A model generated the notes under the pieces. The model did no database searches. It had not been told where the DNA came from and worked only from the letters and a program-made list of their open reading frames with translations. A DNA stretch of 64,000 nucleotides from Holacanthus passer (lineage: Eukaryota; Chordata; Actinopteri; Pomacanthidae). Each line of letters opens with the position of its first letter. Position 1 is the first letter of the stretch. This document shows, in pieces, positions 23,301-37,000 of the stretch. Position numbers and translations under genes: made by a program. The stretch spans positions 1 through 64,000 of the forward strand of contig JAFREQ010000227.1 of NCBI GenBank assembly GCA_025331565.1. The letters run 5' to 3'.

Positions 23301-25511
23301 GAGGATCTAACCTCCATATTCTGGAGCAAAGAAGTGGAGGCTCTTCTGCTCTTCTCGACAAGTTTTCACATGGTTATTGATGGTGTCTGGAGCAACTGAA
23401 ACAGAGGTGGAAAAGCCTTAATAATAACAACACTGATACTTAGACAAAATCTACGAAGGTATAGTATCAATAATAATAGTGATAATAAAAAAAAATAGAT
23501 ATATAATAGTCTATAGAGGGACATATGCAACGCTGGCTGGATTTACACTGTCTCGATCTTATTTTCTTGAAACATCTCTCTCACTTCAAATGATCTCTAC
23601 CTGAGCCAATCTTGATGAGGCCATTGTGCTGGATGAAGATGGTGTCACAGGTCAGGTTTCCATGAATGATGGGAGGTTCACAGGAGTGCAGGTAGCTGGA
23701 GCAAGCAAACAAAGGTGAAGTCAATAAAAATTGCAGCTACCACTCTCCTGTTAGCAGCAGCTGGTGAATTCTTCAATTTAGAAAAGCCAAAAAAACCTTT
23801 AAAACTAAATGGACTTTTGTAACATACATTCCCTGCAGCTGGAGTAAACAGATGGTGGCATTTGGACTTTCAATTGTGGCAATGCCACACACCACAATTT
23901 GTTCTTTAACATAAAATAGCTTAAAGAAATGAACCTTTCTGTTAAACTCACCTGAGAGCAGAGAGTATCTGTGTGCACCAGCGCTTCCAGGCCTGTCAGA
24001 CGAAAAATAGGTTACCAAAAATAGTAGTTTATGTAAAATATGTTCACTTGTCATTGCAAGTAACTTCATTTCAAATCTAGTTGCAGCAGAGCACCTTTTC
24101 ATTCATGGTCTTGTGGTTCTTCTTTGTCTTTTTCAAAAACTGTTTGAGACTTCCTGAGGACATGTACTCAGTGATGAAAATCACCTGCACACAAAAAAGA
24201 AATGCAAACAGATAAGCAAAAAAGTCACAACGCTTTTTATATGATTTGCTAAAAAGGGTTTTTTGGAGACGATCTCCTACTCTTGCTCTGTTCTCTTTGA
24301 CATCCGCCCAGTACTTGTGGAACTTCACAATGTTCAAATGCTCCAGCTGGATCAAATTGTCAAAAACTGCTTTGACTTTTTCCTGTGAAAAAAAAGAGAT
24401 TAATCATCAATACATAATGTCACATATTTTTAACAGTAGCATAAAACTGCAGCTCCCACTGTGGCAGCTGTGGGCAACAAGCCTTGCTCAAGGGCACTCA
24501 GTAGTGATCTAACAGAAATACTACTTTTTACTATATTTGTTTTGAAAAAGTAAGCAACAGACTGGATCTTCAACTAATGCCATTTCAGCAACCAAGATAA
24601 GAGTGAGAAAAAGAAATAGGAACAACTTCAGAATGATGCAAAACCACCAAGCTGAATGCCTAAAATACCAAAAGGTATAAGCAAACAAGAGCTTAAAATA
24701 CCACTTCTTCTGGCCTGCTTACTCCCCCCTTACAAACTTCTGAAATTTTTTCTGCAACTACTCAGGTACAGTGTGCTGCAGCAACAAGTCTGATACTTGC
24801 TTAAGGAGCTTAAAGCCAAAGGGGAACGTGAAAACCAGCAGGCTTCTACATTGTTAGTGAGATCACAGTTAAAAAAAAAAAAAGCAACCTAGAAAAACTA
24901 GAAAAACACACTCCTAAAAAACCTCATCAGAACATTTTATTCTTTGCAGGTATAAACACTGTCCTGTAACTGACGCATTCATTATAATGCTCATTATTAT
25001 CCAGGTTTCATTCATACTACAGTACATGTAACTGCTTAACACATGTAACTGCATTGTCTCAGCACTGGACTCACCTCCTGTAATTTGAAATTCTTCCTTT
25101 CTGAGAACATGACCTCATTCCACACCACCTCCACTCCTTCCTCTGTGTCCATGGCCAAGTAAGCATTATCGATCCCAGGTACGTTGCGCTGATTCACCTT
25201 CAGGCCGAAAACAAAACAATGCATCAGGCATTATCTATACCTCAGCTACAGGTAAACTCCTCCGCAGACACACCCCCTACCTCTTCTCTGCGTTTCTGCC
25301 AGCGTCCACATGGGCTTTCCTCCAAAATCTCTGACTCATCCTCGCTCTCCTCTTCCTCATCCTCTGTGGCTGCAGTAGCTGGAGGCTGGCTCACCATGGA
25401 CACAGGGGGAGACACAGACGACACTCCTTGACCTGTAGATGCAGCTGCCATGGGGTCTGACTTCCCGTCCTGGACTGTGTCAGGGGCCTGTTTGTTCTCT
25501 CCCTCAGACAT
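20338..25511 (-). CDS. nrbp1: nuclear receptor-binding protein 1 (pseudokinase)
   Basis: Adaptor pseudokinase linked to membrane traffic, Rac and ubiquitin ligase complexes. Exons: 25281-25511, 25075-25197, 24281-24382, 24095-24184, 23952-23992, 23601-23695, 23312-23395, 23169-23227, 22649-22747, 22421-22553, 22156-22246, 21783-21833, 21348-21483, 21141-21194, 20982-21045, 20533-20588, 20338-20433; 534 aa against 535 in human. The N terminus is acidic (EDEEEESEDESEILEESPCG). In the kinase fold the catalytic loop reads HGNLTCDTIF instead of HRDxKxxN, and the DFG position reads IGSVAPD, so catalysis is not expected. Other blocks: FITEYMSSGSLKQFLKKTKK, LHFFAPEYG, VDIYSFGMCALEMAVLE. The C-terminal part has PPSVKTPTPEPAELETRK and ends NPVTVSS. 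The start Met follows an acceptor at about 25540, so the upstream exon is untranslated. Divergence from human is very low. Confidence 0.96.
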
Positions 25512-26149
25512 CTTCTTAGTTGTCAGGCCCAACAGCCTGCTGTGACACATACACATGCATAAACACAATATCATCATCATAATCCATAACACTGGCTTAT
25601 TAACAGTTACCTGAATTAAAACACAAACCATGCAATTATATCAAATTTCAATACTAGCTTGACAACAATGATATGAACTTGGAGGATGCAGCTGGCTAAC
25701 ATGGTTGCAGCAGACTTTGCAGAAGAAGTTAGCTGCTACAAGAAAGGCCATAATAATCACAAAGATGAGCCGAAGTAGCATATATGGTGGCACATACGTG
25801 GTAAACACAGGAAATGTGGCGATGTCAGCTCCAGTTTAACAGCCTCCCACCGTCGCAGACCAGCCCCAGTTTATCCAGTTAGCTTTGTTAGCTAGAAATC
25901 TTCCTGGCTTCTCAGCTGATTTGAAGCTAGCTGCTAGCTCCTTGGCTAACGTACGTTCACTTAACAGCACGAGACTGAAGCCTGAACAGCCTACGAGCAT
26001 GTACCGACGTTCACAACGGTGGATTTATTCACTTTAATGTTAATTAAATGTTCTGCCTGCTAGCCAGCTAACTAGCCGGCTCGCTGCTAGCTAGCTAGTT
26101 TTAGCAGCGCACCGCCTCTTTGCTGCTTCTCAAGACTTCAGCTCTGCTA

Positions 26150-26400
26150 ATGAAAATTAGCCGCAGCTAATGTCTGTAAACGACACAATATTTCAACAGT
26201 CCTGGACGCGCTGACTGATTAATGACATCACGACAGTTCGCAGAAACCCGACAGGAGAAACACAGACAGGTTGATGATGCTGTTAACTTTATAATCCTCG
26301 AACACAGCGGCGGACTGACTTGAGAGCGACGGCAACATTTAGCCAGAAATGATGGCGACAACTTCCAGATGCACACTGCGCTCCGAGCCGAGGAGGGTTG
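26150..26400 (-). promoter_or_regulatory. nrbp1 promoter / first untranslated exon
   Basis: CpG-containing stretch upstream of the nrbp1 coding exons. It carries an ATGGCGAC YY1-like word and, on the minus strand, a GGAAGT ETS core near 26361-26366. No TATA box is seen. The start site is inferred from position; the small open frames here are not conserved proteins as far as I can tell. Confidence 0.35.
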
Positions 26401-27760
26401 CCAGATACTGTGTGTGCGATCCCCCTTCTGCGGCGTTCAAATCACAAACGGCGTTATGAGCGTTATTATGAACATAGTTATGATGTTTAGACGTAAAGTA
26501 TCTGAGCAAATCCTCAAATTCACCGTGTGTCAGTGGTTTTTTGGTGAGTTGATTATTTCAATTTATAATTTTGTTAGAAAATCAATAAATTATAATAAGA
26601 CTCATTTACATGCGTTATCATGTGTTATTTTTCTTGAGTTTAGTTTCTAAATTCCAGTTTTGAGATTATTCTTCTTAATTAAAATAATGTCACAAGATCC
26701 ATTTAGTAGCTATTCAGGGAGCACTTATTGTTCATGTTGGCTCAAAAGTTGTTTCCAATGTCAAAAATGTCTTTTTAATCTTAATTTAATTATTGTAGTT
26801 TATATTATTCACACAGTTGACATCCAATTTTGCTGACACACAGACCTGGAACCAGTTTTATTCTAGGATGTGCTGGTTAATTTCTGGGTCTCTGGGCATA
26901 TATTAAACCTGTAGTCTGCTGTGAACACTGGATTTAATGGGAACTTAGAGGTGATGGTGGTCAGATCTAAACTTTCATGCAACAAATCATCTGAGATTTA
27001 AAAAGAATAAATGCAATTCTAAGTTAGAGTTCTTCATCAAGAGTAAATTTACTTAAATGCACCGTAAAAAAAATTGCACGTCTGACAGATAGCCGTTTCT
27101 GTCAGGAAAAATTGACAAAAATAGAAATTTTCATGATAGTCAAGTAAAAATTGTGAGATAGAGATTAAGTTATTTTTAATTTAAGAAGTCATACATTGGA
27201 CTCTTACCATGTAACACAAAACACTGTCAGTCAGAGGTCCTCCAGATTCACACTGAAACAAGAATCCATTTTTCCTTCAAACTTCACAAACCTGTGGTCA
27301 CGAGCCTCTTTTTTGTTATTTGATATGAACAGAGAGAATTAGTCCAACTGAGCACTGAATTATGCTGAATGATAGTCAGCTGGCCACAATCAGACCCTCT
27401 TATTTAACCACTAGGTGTCAATATATGGTAAAGATATTGAGCAGAGGTCAATCACATGCTGCATTCAAATAAAATAAGTTGAGCTGATTAACTATCAGCA
27501 AATGCCAGATTTGTTGCTCATTATAGTTGCAGTAACTATAGGCTTTATACCCCATAGGTCTTTTAGTTTACATTTTTAAACAAAGTGCACAAGATGGATA
27601 CACGACCTGACTCTAATTCACATCGTATATTTTCCATTTCTCCAAAAGTGTTTCAGTGAGTCAGATGTACAGATTTTGGACAGCCCCCCTGGACGGCACA
27701 CTGTGACCTGAAAATCTTGTGACTGGGACGGGGTTTCTCTTCGAGAAGCCTCCTCCCCTT
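26400..27760. other. intergenic, nrbp1 to capn3
   Basis: AT-rich spacer between the divergent nrbp1 and capn3 genes. I see no exon, RNA gene or clear repeat in it. Confidence 0.5.
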
Positions 27761-27800
27761 CTTTAAAAGAGGCCTATATTTAGGTCCAAACCAGCACCAA
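27760..27800 (+). promoter_or_regulatory. capn3 core promoter with MEF2-like site
   Basis: TTTAAAAG (about 27762-27769) is a TATA-like element. It is followed directly by CTATATTTAG at 27774-27783, a perfect match to the MEF2 consensus CTA(A/T)4TAG. The capn3 start codon is about 265 bp downstream. MEF2 sites are typical of striated-muscle genes, fitting calpain-3. The exact start site is inferred. Confidence 0.5.
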
Positions 27801-28047
27801 CAGTGACTGAGGGAGTGCTGGTGTGGGAAGCTGTCAGTTGGTGACTGCCCATGAGCAGTGACAGTGTTTCCAGCAAATAAAGGAACTAAAAGTAATTATC
27901 GACGTCCGGGAGGACACAGGAAGTTTCTTTGGGCTGTTTTGCAAGTTCAAGCTCTGTTTCTGCAGAATAAGGAGGGACTCTTGAGTTTGCTCTTTATAAG
28001 CTGACTTTGAAACAGGAACACCAAAAGCTGAGACGTTCACTTATAAA

Positions 28048-31000
28048 ATGGGGGACGAGGAATATAAAGGTAAAGAGCCTGTTGTTGAAGACACAAAGGT
28101 GAAGGTGCTTTATGAAAGTGAGGCATCATTCGAGCCCGATGAGAAAGCTGACTACCGCCTTGCTGGGACTAACTCCATCTACTCTGCCATTCTGAGCAGA
28201 AATGAGGCTGTCAAGGATGCCAAGCGTCTCAAGACTTTTTTGGAACTGCGGGACAAATACGTGAAGAAGAATGTGGTGTTTGAAGATCCTCTGTTTCCTG
28301 CAAATGACTCCTCACTCTTCTACAGTCACAAACCTTCGATGAAGTTTGAGTGGAAACGTCCCTCAGTGAGTGACAGCTTCTTATCATCATGCCCTTTAGG
28401 CCAAATTACACTTAATGCAATATCAGCTCTTCTCGAAAATCCCTGTGTATCTCATCAGTTCGTCCACAACACAGGGGTGGGATGTTAAGTTGATATGGCT
28501 ACATGGTTGTGGATGCATAGCTCTGGGTTGTCAGCTTCTACAATCACAGACAGCTGACTCTCACATGCAAGGATGTCCTCTGCTTGTGCTTGGAAACATA
28601 GTGGCAACTCAGTGTTGGCTGCACAGTTTCATATTTTTCTGATATACAAGTGGGTTTGATAAATTTCCAACACTCTTGACTTGCAGCCTCAACAGCAGGA
28701 CTTTTGGCAGAAGACATTTAGCTTTGGCCAGGAAGAGACAAATGTTCTTAAATCAAAGTAGCTGCCAACACACTGACACAGATACAGACACTAATAGACA
28801 CAAGTGCAGACACCACAAATGACATAAACACTTTACCCAAGACCCAACACTTCCCAGTAACAATTAAAAGTCCTGCATTCAAAGTCAAAGGTATACTTTA
28901 AATGAGAGTTAAATCTGTAATGATGCATTGTAAAATTTTAATCTGCAGTCTAACAAGTAACTACAGATGTCAGATCGTTTCATGCTCATTTACTTTCTGA
29001 GAGTTTGATGAGAGGATCAATATCTCTGTCAGATCTGTCAGGTCAATATTAAAATGACCCATTTGTTTGTTACCTCCGGACAGAACCAGGCTAGCGGGAG
29101 TTTCTTTAAGTAGCATTAAATAGAAATAAAGTACAAGTACTCAAATTGTACTTAAGTGCAGTATTGAGTAAATGTATTTAGTTATTTTCGACCTCTCAGT
29201 TTGATTATGTTTGATTGATGTTCAGATTAAAAAATTAAATGCAAATTAAAAAAGAAAACATTAAGTTTATTCTTCCACTTATACAAGTAAATCAGCTCCA
29301 AACTATTATTAGTATTTTTATTCTTACCAGTAAACACAAATAACAAACTGAACATAGAAGTGATTTTGTTTTCAGATTTCTGCTCTGCAATTAACAAAAT
29401 CCAGCGTAACATGAATCTGAAACTTGATTGTTGCTTAATGGCTGATGTCAAATCCAGCTTTGCCATTCAGCTGAGATTAGTGATACATGAATCCCATGCG
29501 GGGATCAACAGTGCAGCAAACTCTATATTCAGAACATGAGGCTGCATTTTTACGGCCTTAGCTATGGTCAACTTGATTTCTGATATCATTATGAACCTCT
29601 GAGTTAGTTAGTTAGTTTATCAAACGGGATGGGACAAAAGGTTTTAAAGAACAATGGTTCCAAACCTTTTGGACATGTAACCTCTCTTCACATGTTGTGG
29701 CCTTGATTTCTTTTGCTTTTTACTTCTCTAATTGCTCTAATTGAGGTAAAAGTCTCCAATATTTTATAAGAAGAAAAAACAGAAAAAAATGTGTAGCAGA
29801 AATACATGTTTATTCATATCTTATTGCTTTAATCATCTTTACCCTCATCATTACCTCAATAAAATCCACAAGTTGGGAACCACTTTTATGGAAGATCATG
29901 TAATCATTTAATATCTCTTCCACAAAAACATGTGCTTTAAAACAATGTTCAACAGAATGAGCATAAACTTACTCAGCAATACCTTCCGGAGGTCAAAGGT
30001 CGAGAAGTATGAACCTTTTAATAAATGTGTGAATATAAAACAGAGATGGATGATGACTTGGACCAAAGACACAGTCAATCACTGTGTCATGACATCTTCT
30101 CCGCATTAAGGACATAATCGCTTGTTCAGAGGACTAAAGGGTCGTGACCAGGGGACCTCCAACAGCTGCTTCCTCATAAATATACAGTGAATGCTGAGGG
30201 ACTTTCATGTCCCAGCAGGTGCGATTCAGCCAGAGACATTTCCCCAACTCGCTTTCAGTTTCGGGGTCAAGTTCTCATATTGTCAATCATGTCAGCTGTA
30301 GATGTGTTCATGTAGATTTTAAATTGTTTGTTGCGTTTGATTAATAGTAAAATGATATTTCACTCTGAGAAAAATACATGTTCTTTTACTCTTAAAAGCT
30401 GTTTAAGAACTTAAAATAAATAAAACAAAAATCTAATGATCTATATTATAATATCAAACATTTTCATTTAAATCAGAAGCTCAACCTGTTGATTATGAGT
30501 CAACCTTTGACAGATTTCAGTAAAATATTGAAGTTTAGTATCCAGGCATGATTAATCAGTTTAATAGTAATAATGATTAACCAGTGAAGGTGAATATCAG
30601 TTAATTACTACAGGTTTGTGACCAAGGAGCAGCATTACTTTTATGCACTTGAACAATCAGACTGAAAATAAAGCTGTTTTTCCTCGTCATAGAGGCTGGA
30701 TCTGGATGCATCTGTCATTTCATCCGTCATGACATATGATGCGAATGATGATCACTGACACTGATATTTCACAACATGCTGAGAAATAACACCCCGCTAC
30801 TCTCTTTTCTCTGTGACAGGAAATTTGTGAAAACCCCCAGTTCATCGTGGACGGAGCCAACAGGACAGACATCTGTCAGGGAGAATTGGGTAATGTTTAA
30901 ACCATTTCTGCTTTCAAACAGCACAAGTCTGCCTGGGAATGTGGAACCGACAGACAGTAGATGATTTGGTGTTGTGATACATAAATTATTTGGTCTACTT

Positions 31001-34000
31001 TCCCTTATTTATAGGCCTTTATATTAACCCTTTATGGTGCAAACACAGACCCATTTTGACAAAACAAAACACGAAAGCCTGCATGTCCACAATACTAGAA
31101 TAGAAAATAAGAATATGATGGAAAATGGAAAATGTAGAAAGACAAGATGAATTCAGCTGCTTTTAGTGCCTGATGGATAAAGTTGTGGCAAAAGTTGTGA
31201 AGTAAAAGTTTTTAATGGTGCAAATCATCAAACATGTCTCAGCTAAAGAGTCAGTCAAACAGTCCTGTTGGGGGACGCAGCAAGAAATATCATCAACATA
31301 CAGAGCAGCCGAGACATGTGGGGCAGAAACCAGATCCTTCACAGCTGCAATGATTACGCGAATCAGTCTTACCCTAACTGATACCACCTTACTGCTGATG
31401 ATGACTGACACCTGCAGCAATGTGACTTTAATCTGCGACAACTGCCGCACTTTAAGCGCAGATATGTTCGGATCAAGTGTTTTCATAGCTCATGAGTCTG
31501 CTGTTGACAGGCGACTGCTGGCTGCTGGCTGCCATCGCCTGTCTGACGCTGAACGAGAAGCTGCTGTACAGAGTGATTCCTCCAGACCAGAGCTTCACCG
31601 AGAACTACGCCGGCATCTTCCATTTCCAGGTTCTCGAAGGGATGTTTCACACATTGTGCAAAAAAGGAAAGATATAGTCATCTCTTGTTGTAGTGGCTCT
31701 GAATTACAAAATGCAGTTTAGTGGAAATATAGTTTATTAGATTAGATTAAAATGACACAAAAAGGCAAACTATCACTGCAAAATATGCTTTTATTGCACA
31801 TGAAATCAATCAAATTTGTCATGTCTATATGTGAAATATTGCTTCACATGTGATAAACATGACCGTAGCTGATATGTGATTATTATCAATCTTGTCTTCT
31901 AACTTTCCGCAAGAAGGCAAGTAAGTGTATTTCCTAAAATGTCAAACTGTTCCTTTAATATCAGCCCATATATTGTTATCAGATTTTTTGTGAACTCTCA
32001 AATATTCAATATTTACAACTGCCTCAGAAATTCAGCATTGGTGAGGTATTAAAAAAGAGAGAAACCAAAATAAGTAATTGATTGAAACATGTTTAACTGA
32101 GACCTTGCTTAACATATGAATCAATTAATAATCTGAAAGATTTTCTTCACTCATTGATACATGTGTGTTCTGTCTTCTGATTCTCAGTTCTGGCGTTATG
32201 GCGAATGGATCGACGTGGTTGTGGACGACCGCATCCCCACCTGCAACAACCAGCTGGTTTTTACCAAATCTTTCAGAAACAACGAGTTCTGGAGCGCTCT
32301 GCTGGAAAAGGCTTATGCAAAGTAAGCACAGTCTTTTAATCTACCTCAGGAAAGTGAAGCTCTCCACCTGCTCACCTCTGTGATCTCGAGGGTTGTCTTT
32401 TAGTCTGGTGCCGAAAAATGAAAGCCCGAGGACATTCATCGTTTCAGGTGTTTTAAATGCAAATTCACTTGTTTTGATCAGTGTTTTCATCAGTATCTGT
32501 GACAGTATTGAGAAACAGCTACATGATAATGAAAATGCACTCTAACTTTAAAGGCCTACTCCAGTGAAAACCAAGTTTTTAAGCCTGTTAACATGTCAAT
32601 GAGATGTGGTTTATATGCTACAAGACAAATCAGGAGCACAATAACAAATGTCTCAGAAATATGGATTCAGACAGCCGGGTTTCATACATCACACACCAGA
32701 GGAACCAATCCAGTCAAATTACAGGGTGGGACTTTCCATATCATGATAATCTAGTCTAGTTTAAGGCTCATGTTATTTATTACTGTTATATTTCTTACAT
32801 TATAGAGCGATACATAAAAACCATTGTCACTCTGATACATTGACTTATAGGCGCTCTTCGACAAAATCGGTTTCCAGTTCAAACACGTATGGCTGAACTG
32901 TGAAGTCACTGTGTTGTATACAGATTCATAGATCTGTGTATTTTTTAATGGAAAATTCTAAATATGTCATTTTGATGAACAGAGATGAGTTTAGGGGTTT
33001 AATCAATGACATCTGTCAAACACCTGAAACCGCTGACTTCTCATCTCACTGGCAGCTTATTTCAAGTGAAACAATCTTTAAGATCCAATTTTGAGCTAAA
33101 TGTCTTTTTTAGTCATATATTATTTGCAGTGTAATGACAGTAACTTGGCCCACAACTCCTCTGTCTTCATGTTTCACACATTGGCTTCGGACGCTGTGAA
33201 AAATCCAAGCCTTAGAGAACACACATGTCAGCGCATTGACCAGAATGACTGACCTCTCTCTCAGGTTGCACGGCTCTTATGAGGCACTGAAAGGGGGAAA
33301 CACTTTGGAAGCCATGGAGGATTTCACAGGTGGAGTTACCGAGTTCTTCGAGCTGTCCGAGGCGCCCAAAGACCTGTACAACATCATGAGGAAGGCGCTG
33401 GAGAGAGGCTCGCTGATGGGCTGCTCCATAGATGTGAGTGGAAATGAAAGTGAAGAGCACAGAAAACAGAGAAAAGTCACAAAGTGTAGGAGTGAAAAAA
33501 TTACAGGAAAACATGATTTTATTTGACACAAGCAACTGAAATATGTGAATCAATTCAATTTCAGCTAAGGAGGAGTTGGATATTAGGGACATTAAAAAAA
33601 TAGAAGAATAAACCTCACCAATAAACAGCAGATACATTTAGATGCCTTGTTTCCTTGTATCCAGTGGTGGAAGAGGTATTCAGATCATTTACTTAATTAA
33701 AAGTATTAATACCACACTGTAAAAGTACTCTGTTTTAAATAAAAGTCCTGAGTTTAAAATCTTACCCAAGTATGTAAGTATAATCATGAAAATGTGCGTA
33801 AAGTATTTAAAGTGAAATTACTGTGTCACTAATATATATTATAATGTTAGATTATTGCTCATGCACTGATGTAAAAGCAGGATTTGTTAAAATGGAGTTC
33901 TGGAATTCTTTCTTAGAAGAAAGCAGCATAAAAAGAAAAGTACAAATATCTCCAGTTTACACTTGCCATCCTGCTTGCACATCTTTTTTTAACTTCACTT

Positions 34001-37000
34001 TTTTTTAAAAACTAGATTTAAATATCTAATTCAAATTAAATTAATGCATTAAAATAATATGTTATATGGACGTTTTGCCTCAAAATCCAATTTGAGTTTC
34101 GGTCTGATGTGCGTTTGTGTCTGTCAGATTTTTTCAGCCAGTGAGCTAGAGACTCGGACTGATCACGGGCTGGTTAAGGGTCACGCCTACTCCATCATCG
34201 GCCTGGCAGAGGTACAGTAAAATGTCCACGTGCTGTTAATGCAGAGTTGGTATTATTTGAAAGACAAGACATTTTAAAGTAATACTAACAGGTTGGTCGT
34301 TGTTTCTAGTGTGACGAGGTTGCAAAGGACACCAAAATTAAACTGATTCGCCTGCGTAATCCCTGGGGCTGGGTGCTGTGGAAGGGACCATGGAGTCCAA
34401 AGTAAGACTTGGAAAAACTTCAGTGTAGCTTTTTATATTGTCATATTGTCATAAAAACATGCAATATTTGCAAATAATTCTGTTTATGCAAAACTGCTTG
34501 CTATAAAGAACTAAGATGTAGGAGCTTTCTGCATTATATTATGAAAGAAAACTTGGCTGTAGTGTTGCTATTGTCTTGATGCTTAAAGACAGAGAAATAT
34601 TTGCAAAGCCTATATGACCCAGGTCTGACTAATGTTTTACTATAACAAAGTCTTTCTTTATGTTGAGGTGAATGTGTGTTAATATGATTTGGTCTTTCCA
34701 TAGTTCAAAGGAATGGTCGACCATTTCCATCGCAGACAATGAAAACCTTAAAAAACAGACAGTAGAGACGAGTGAGTTCTGGTGAGTTACAACCACAAAC
34801 CATCTTCTTCAGGTTCATTTTGGCTCGTTCAGCACTTTAGTCCAGAGTGAACCATGAAATTCACACCACAAACAAAAGGTCAAAATATGAAAGAACAGAG
34901 GAGGGATCCATCTTCCAAAAACTTCCTTTCCTACAAGCTTCCTCGTTCATGTTCTTCTCCAGGATGTCTTTTGACGACTTCAAGAGGAACTTTACGAAGC
35001 TGGAGATGTGCAACCTGACCCCCGACACGCTGCAGGGGGATGAACGACACAGCTGGACGGTGTCGGTCAATGAGGGCCGCTGGGTGAGAGGCAGCTCTGC
35101 GGGCGGCTGCAGGAACTTCCCAGGTATCAGCTTTTATTGCAGCTTTTATTCCTCTGAAAACCCATATTGATGAAAATGTTGTGTCTTCACTCAGGCTGCT
35201 ATCGTATGACCCCTTGTTGCAGATTTACTTCTTGTGTTTTACAGACACGTTCTGGACCAACCCTCAGTATCGGCTGCAGCTGTACGAGGAGGACGACGAC
35301 CCCGAGGACGGACGGGTGGTCTGCACTGTCGTCGTGGCTCTGATGCAGAAAGGTCGAAGGATGCAGCGTCATCAAGGGGCCAGATTCCTCACCATCGGAT
35401 TTTCCATCTACGAAGTATTGATCACTTTGAATCACTGAGATAACCTCTGAAGCTGATGCACATTCACTGGAGTTGAACTTCCACTTTAACTTTTTCTTTG
35501 TCTCTGCAGGTGCCGAAGGAGGTATGCCCATCTCGGAGAAGGACGTTAATTTGATGAAGTCAGCGCTTTCAAAGCATTGCCCTGTTTGTGTGTGTGTGTT
35601 TAATTTAGCAGCACATGTGGTAGTAGTTGTAGTAGTTGAGGCTGTTGTGAAACCTCTATGCACACTTTACAACACAAGCCAAAGTACTCGTGTACTCTGT
35701 GTACAAAGGACATGGTTATTTTCATTGTTGAATAATCTGATAGTTATATTTTTGATTATTCTGCTACTTGCTTGATCAACAAAATATCACTAAAAAACTG
35801 AGTTTTGGGGGGGGCTCAAAAGATAAGTCATATTTAACCCCCATAAAAGCACAATTTCCAGTTTTTTATAAAAAAATGGAACAATTCTTTTGCTTTCAAA
35901 ACTTTTTTCAGTTCTATTTGAAGAGCTCATTCTCCAACTTTCAGTATTCTCACACATCCTCTGATTTCCTTCCATCCACAGATGCGTGGACAGAATAAAC
36001 ATCTGCAGAGAGACTTCTTCCTCTACACAGCCTCCAAAGCTAAATGCAAGACCTACATTAACTTGCGGGAGGTGACGGAGCGCATCCGTCTGCCTCCGGG
36101 AGAGTACGTCATCATCCCCACGACCTTTAAACCCCATGAAGAGGGAGAGTTCATCCTCAGGGTCTTCTCCGAGAAGCAGAGCACGTCCGAGTAAGGATCT
36201 CTGAGGGTCGCCAGCCATATGTGGTGGTGCAGCGGGTGTTATTTTTGGAGATTGTTGACAGTAGAAGAGTTGAAGAATATAACAGCCCATAAATGAACAG
36301 CAGAGATTCTCATGTGTCTGTTTTTCTTCACAGGGAAACGGACAACACAATCGGCTCTGACCAAACACAGGTTTGCAATGTGATTGAAAAGTAGTGAAGT
36401 CAAAATATATGTTGATAATTCTGACTTATATTGCAGTGGTGACGTAACTGAAAACAAAGGAGTAGGTTCACTTTTTATGATTTGAATCATTTTAAGTGGA
36501 TATTTGATGGGATTTTTTTTAATATTAATATTTCTGGACTTTAAAGAGGCCTCACTATCACACACCATCCATTCTCACAAGTACAAGGATTCAGGTGCTG
36601 TTACCTGCTAATATTGAAAACAAAAAAGTAGAAATCAGGATAAAACAGCAAAAAGAAATCATAAATCAGTGTCTGTACCCTGTGAGTAACATCCAGTATT
36701 TTGTTTTCCTGTAGTCAATGGGTGTAATTCATCTTTTCCTTGAGTGTAGATATCTGAAAGTGTCTCTGAAAAGGTCCATAGTGGGGTTTGATACTTGAAG
36801 CTATATCGATCCTCAGGAGATAGATATCACTTTTACACACACCTTTAGACATTAATACTAAGAATTCCTGAGAGTAAGCGTCCTCTCAAAGCTTGCACAA
36901 CACCAGAATAGTGCAGCACAGAAGCCTTCTTCCTCCATCATACAACACACTTTCACACTGCAATATCAGTTTGAATTTGATCTATTGTAAATCCCAGTTG

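Noticed and set aside
24435..24510. TTGCTCAAGGGCACTCAGTAGTG stretch in nrbp1 intron 2
   Set aside because: Resembles a common fish repeat core, but too short to assign ends or family.
31215..31721. 168-codon open frame overlapping capn3 exon 3
   Set aside because: It runs through the exon in the wrong frame and across both introns. The calpain frame at 31511-31629 explains the conservation.
32545..33090. Possible element in capn3 intron 4 beginning GGCCTACTCCAGTG
   Set aside because: Looks repeat-like, but I could find no terminal repeats or second copy in the window.
35790..36368. 192-codon minus-strand frame opposite capn3 exon 12-13
   Set aside because: Antisense shadow of conserved coding exons; no family resemblance.
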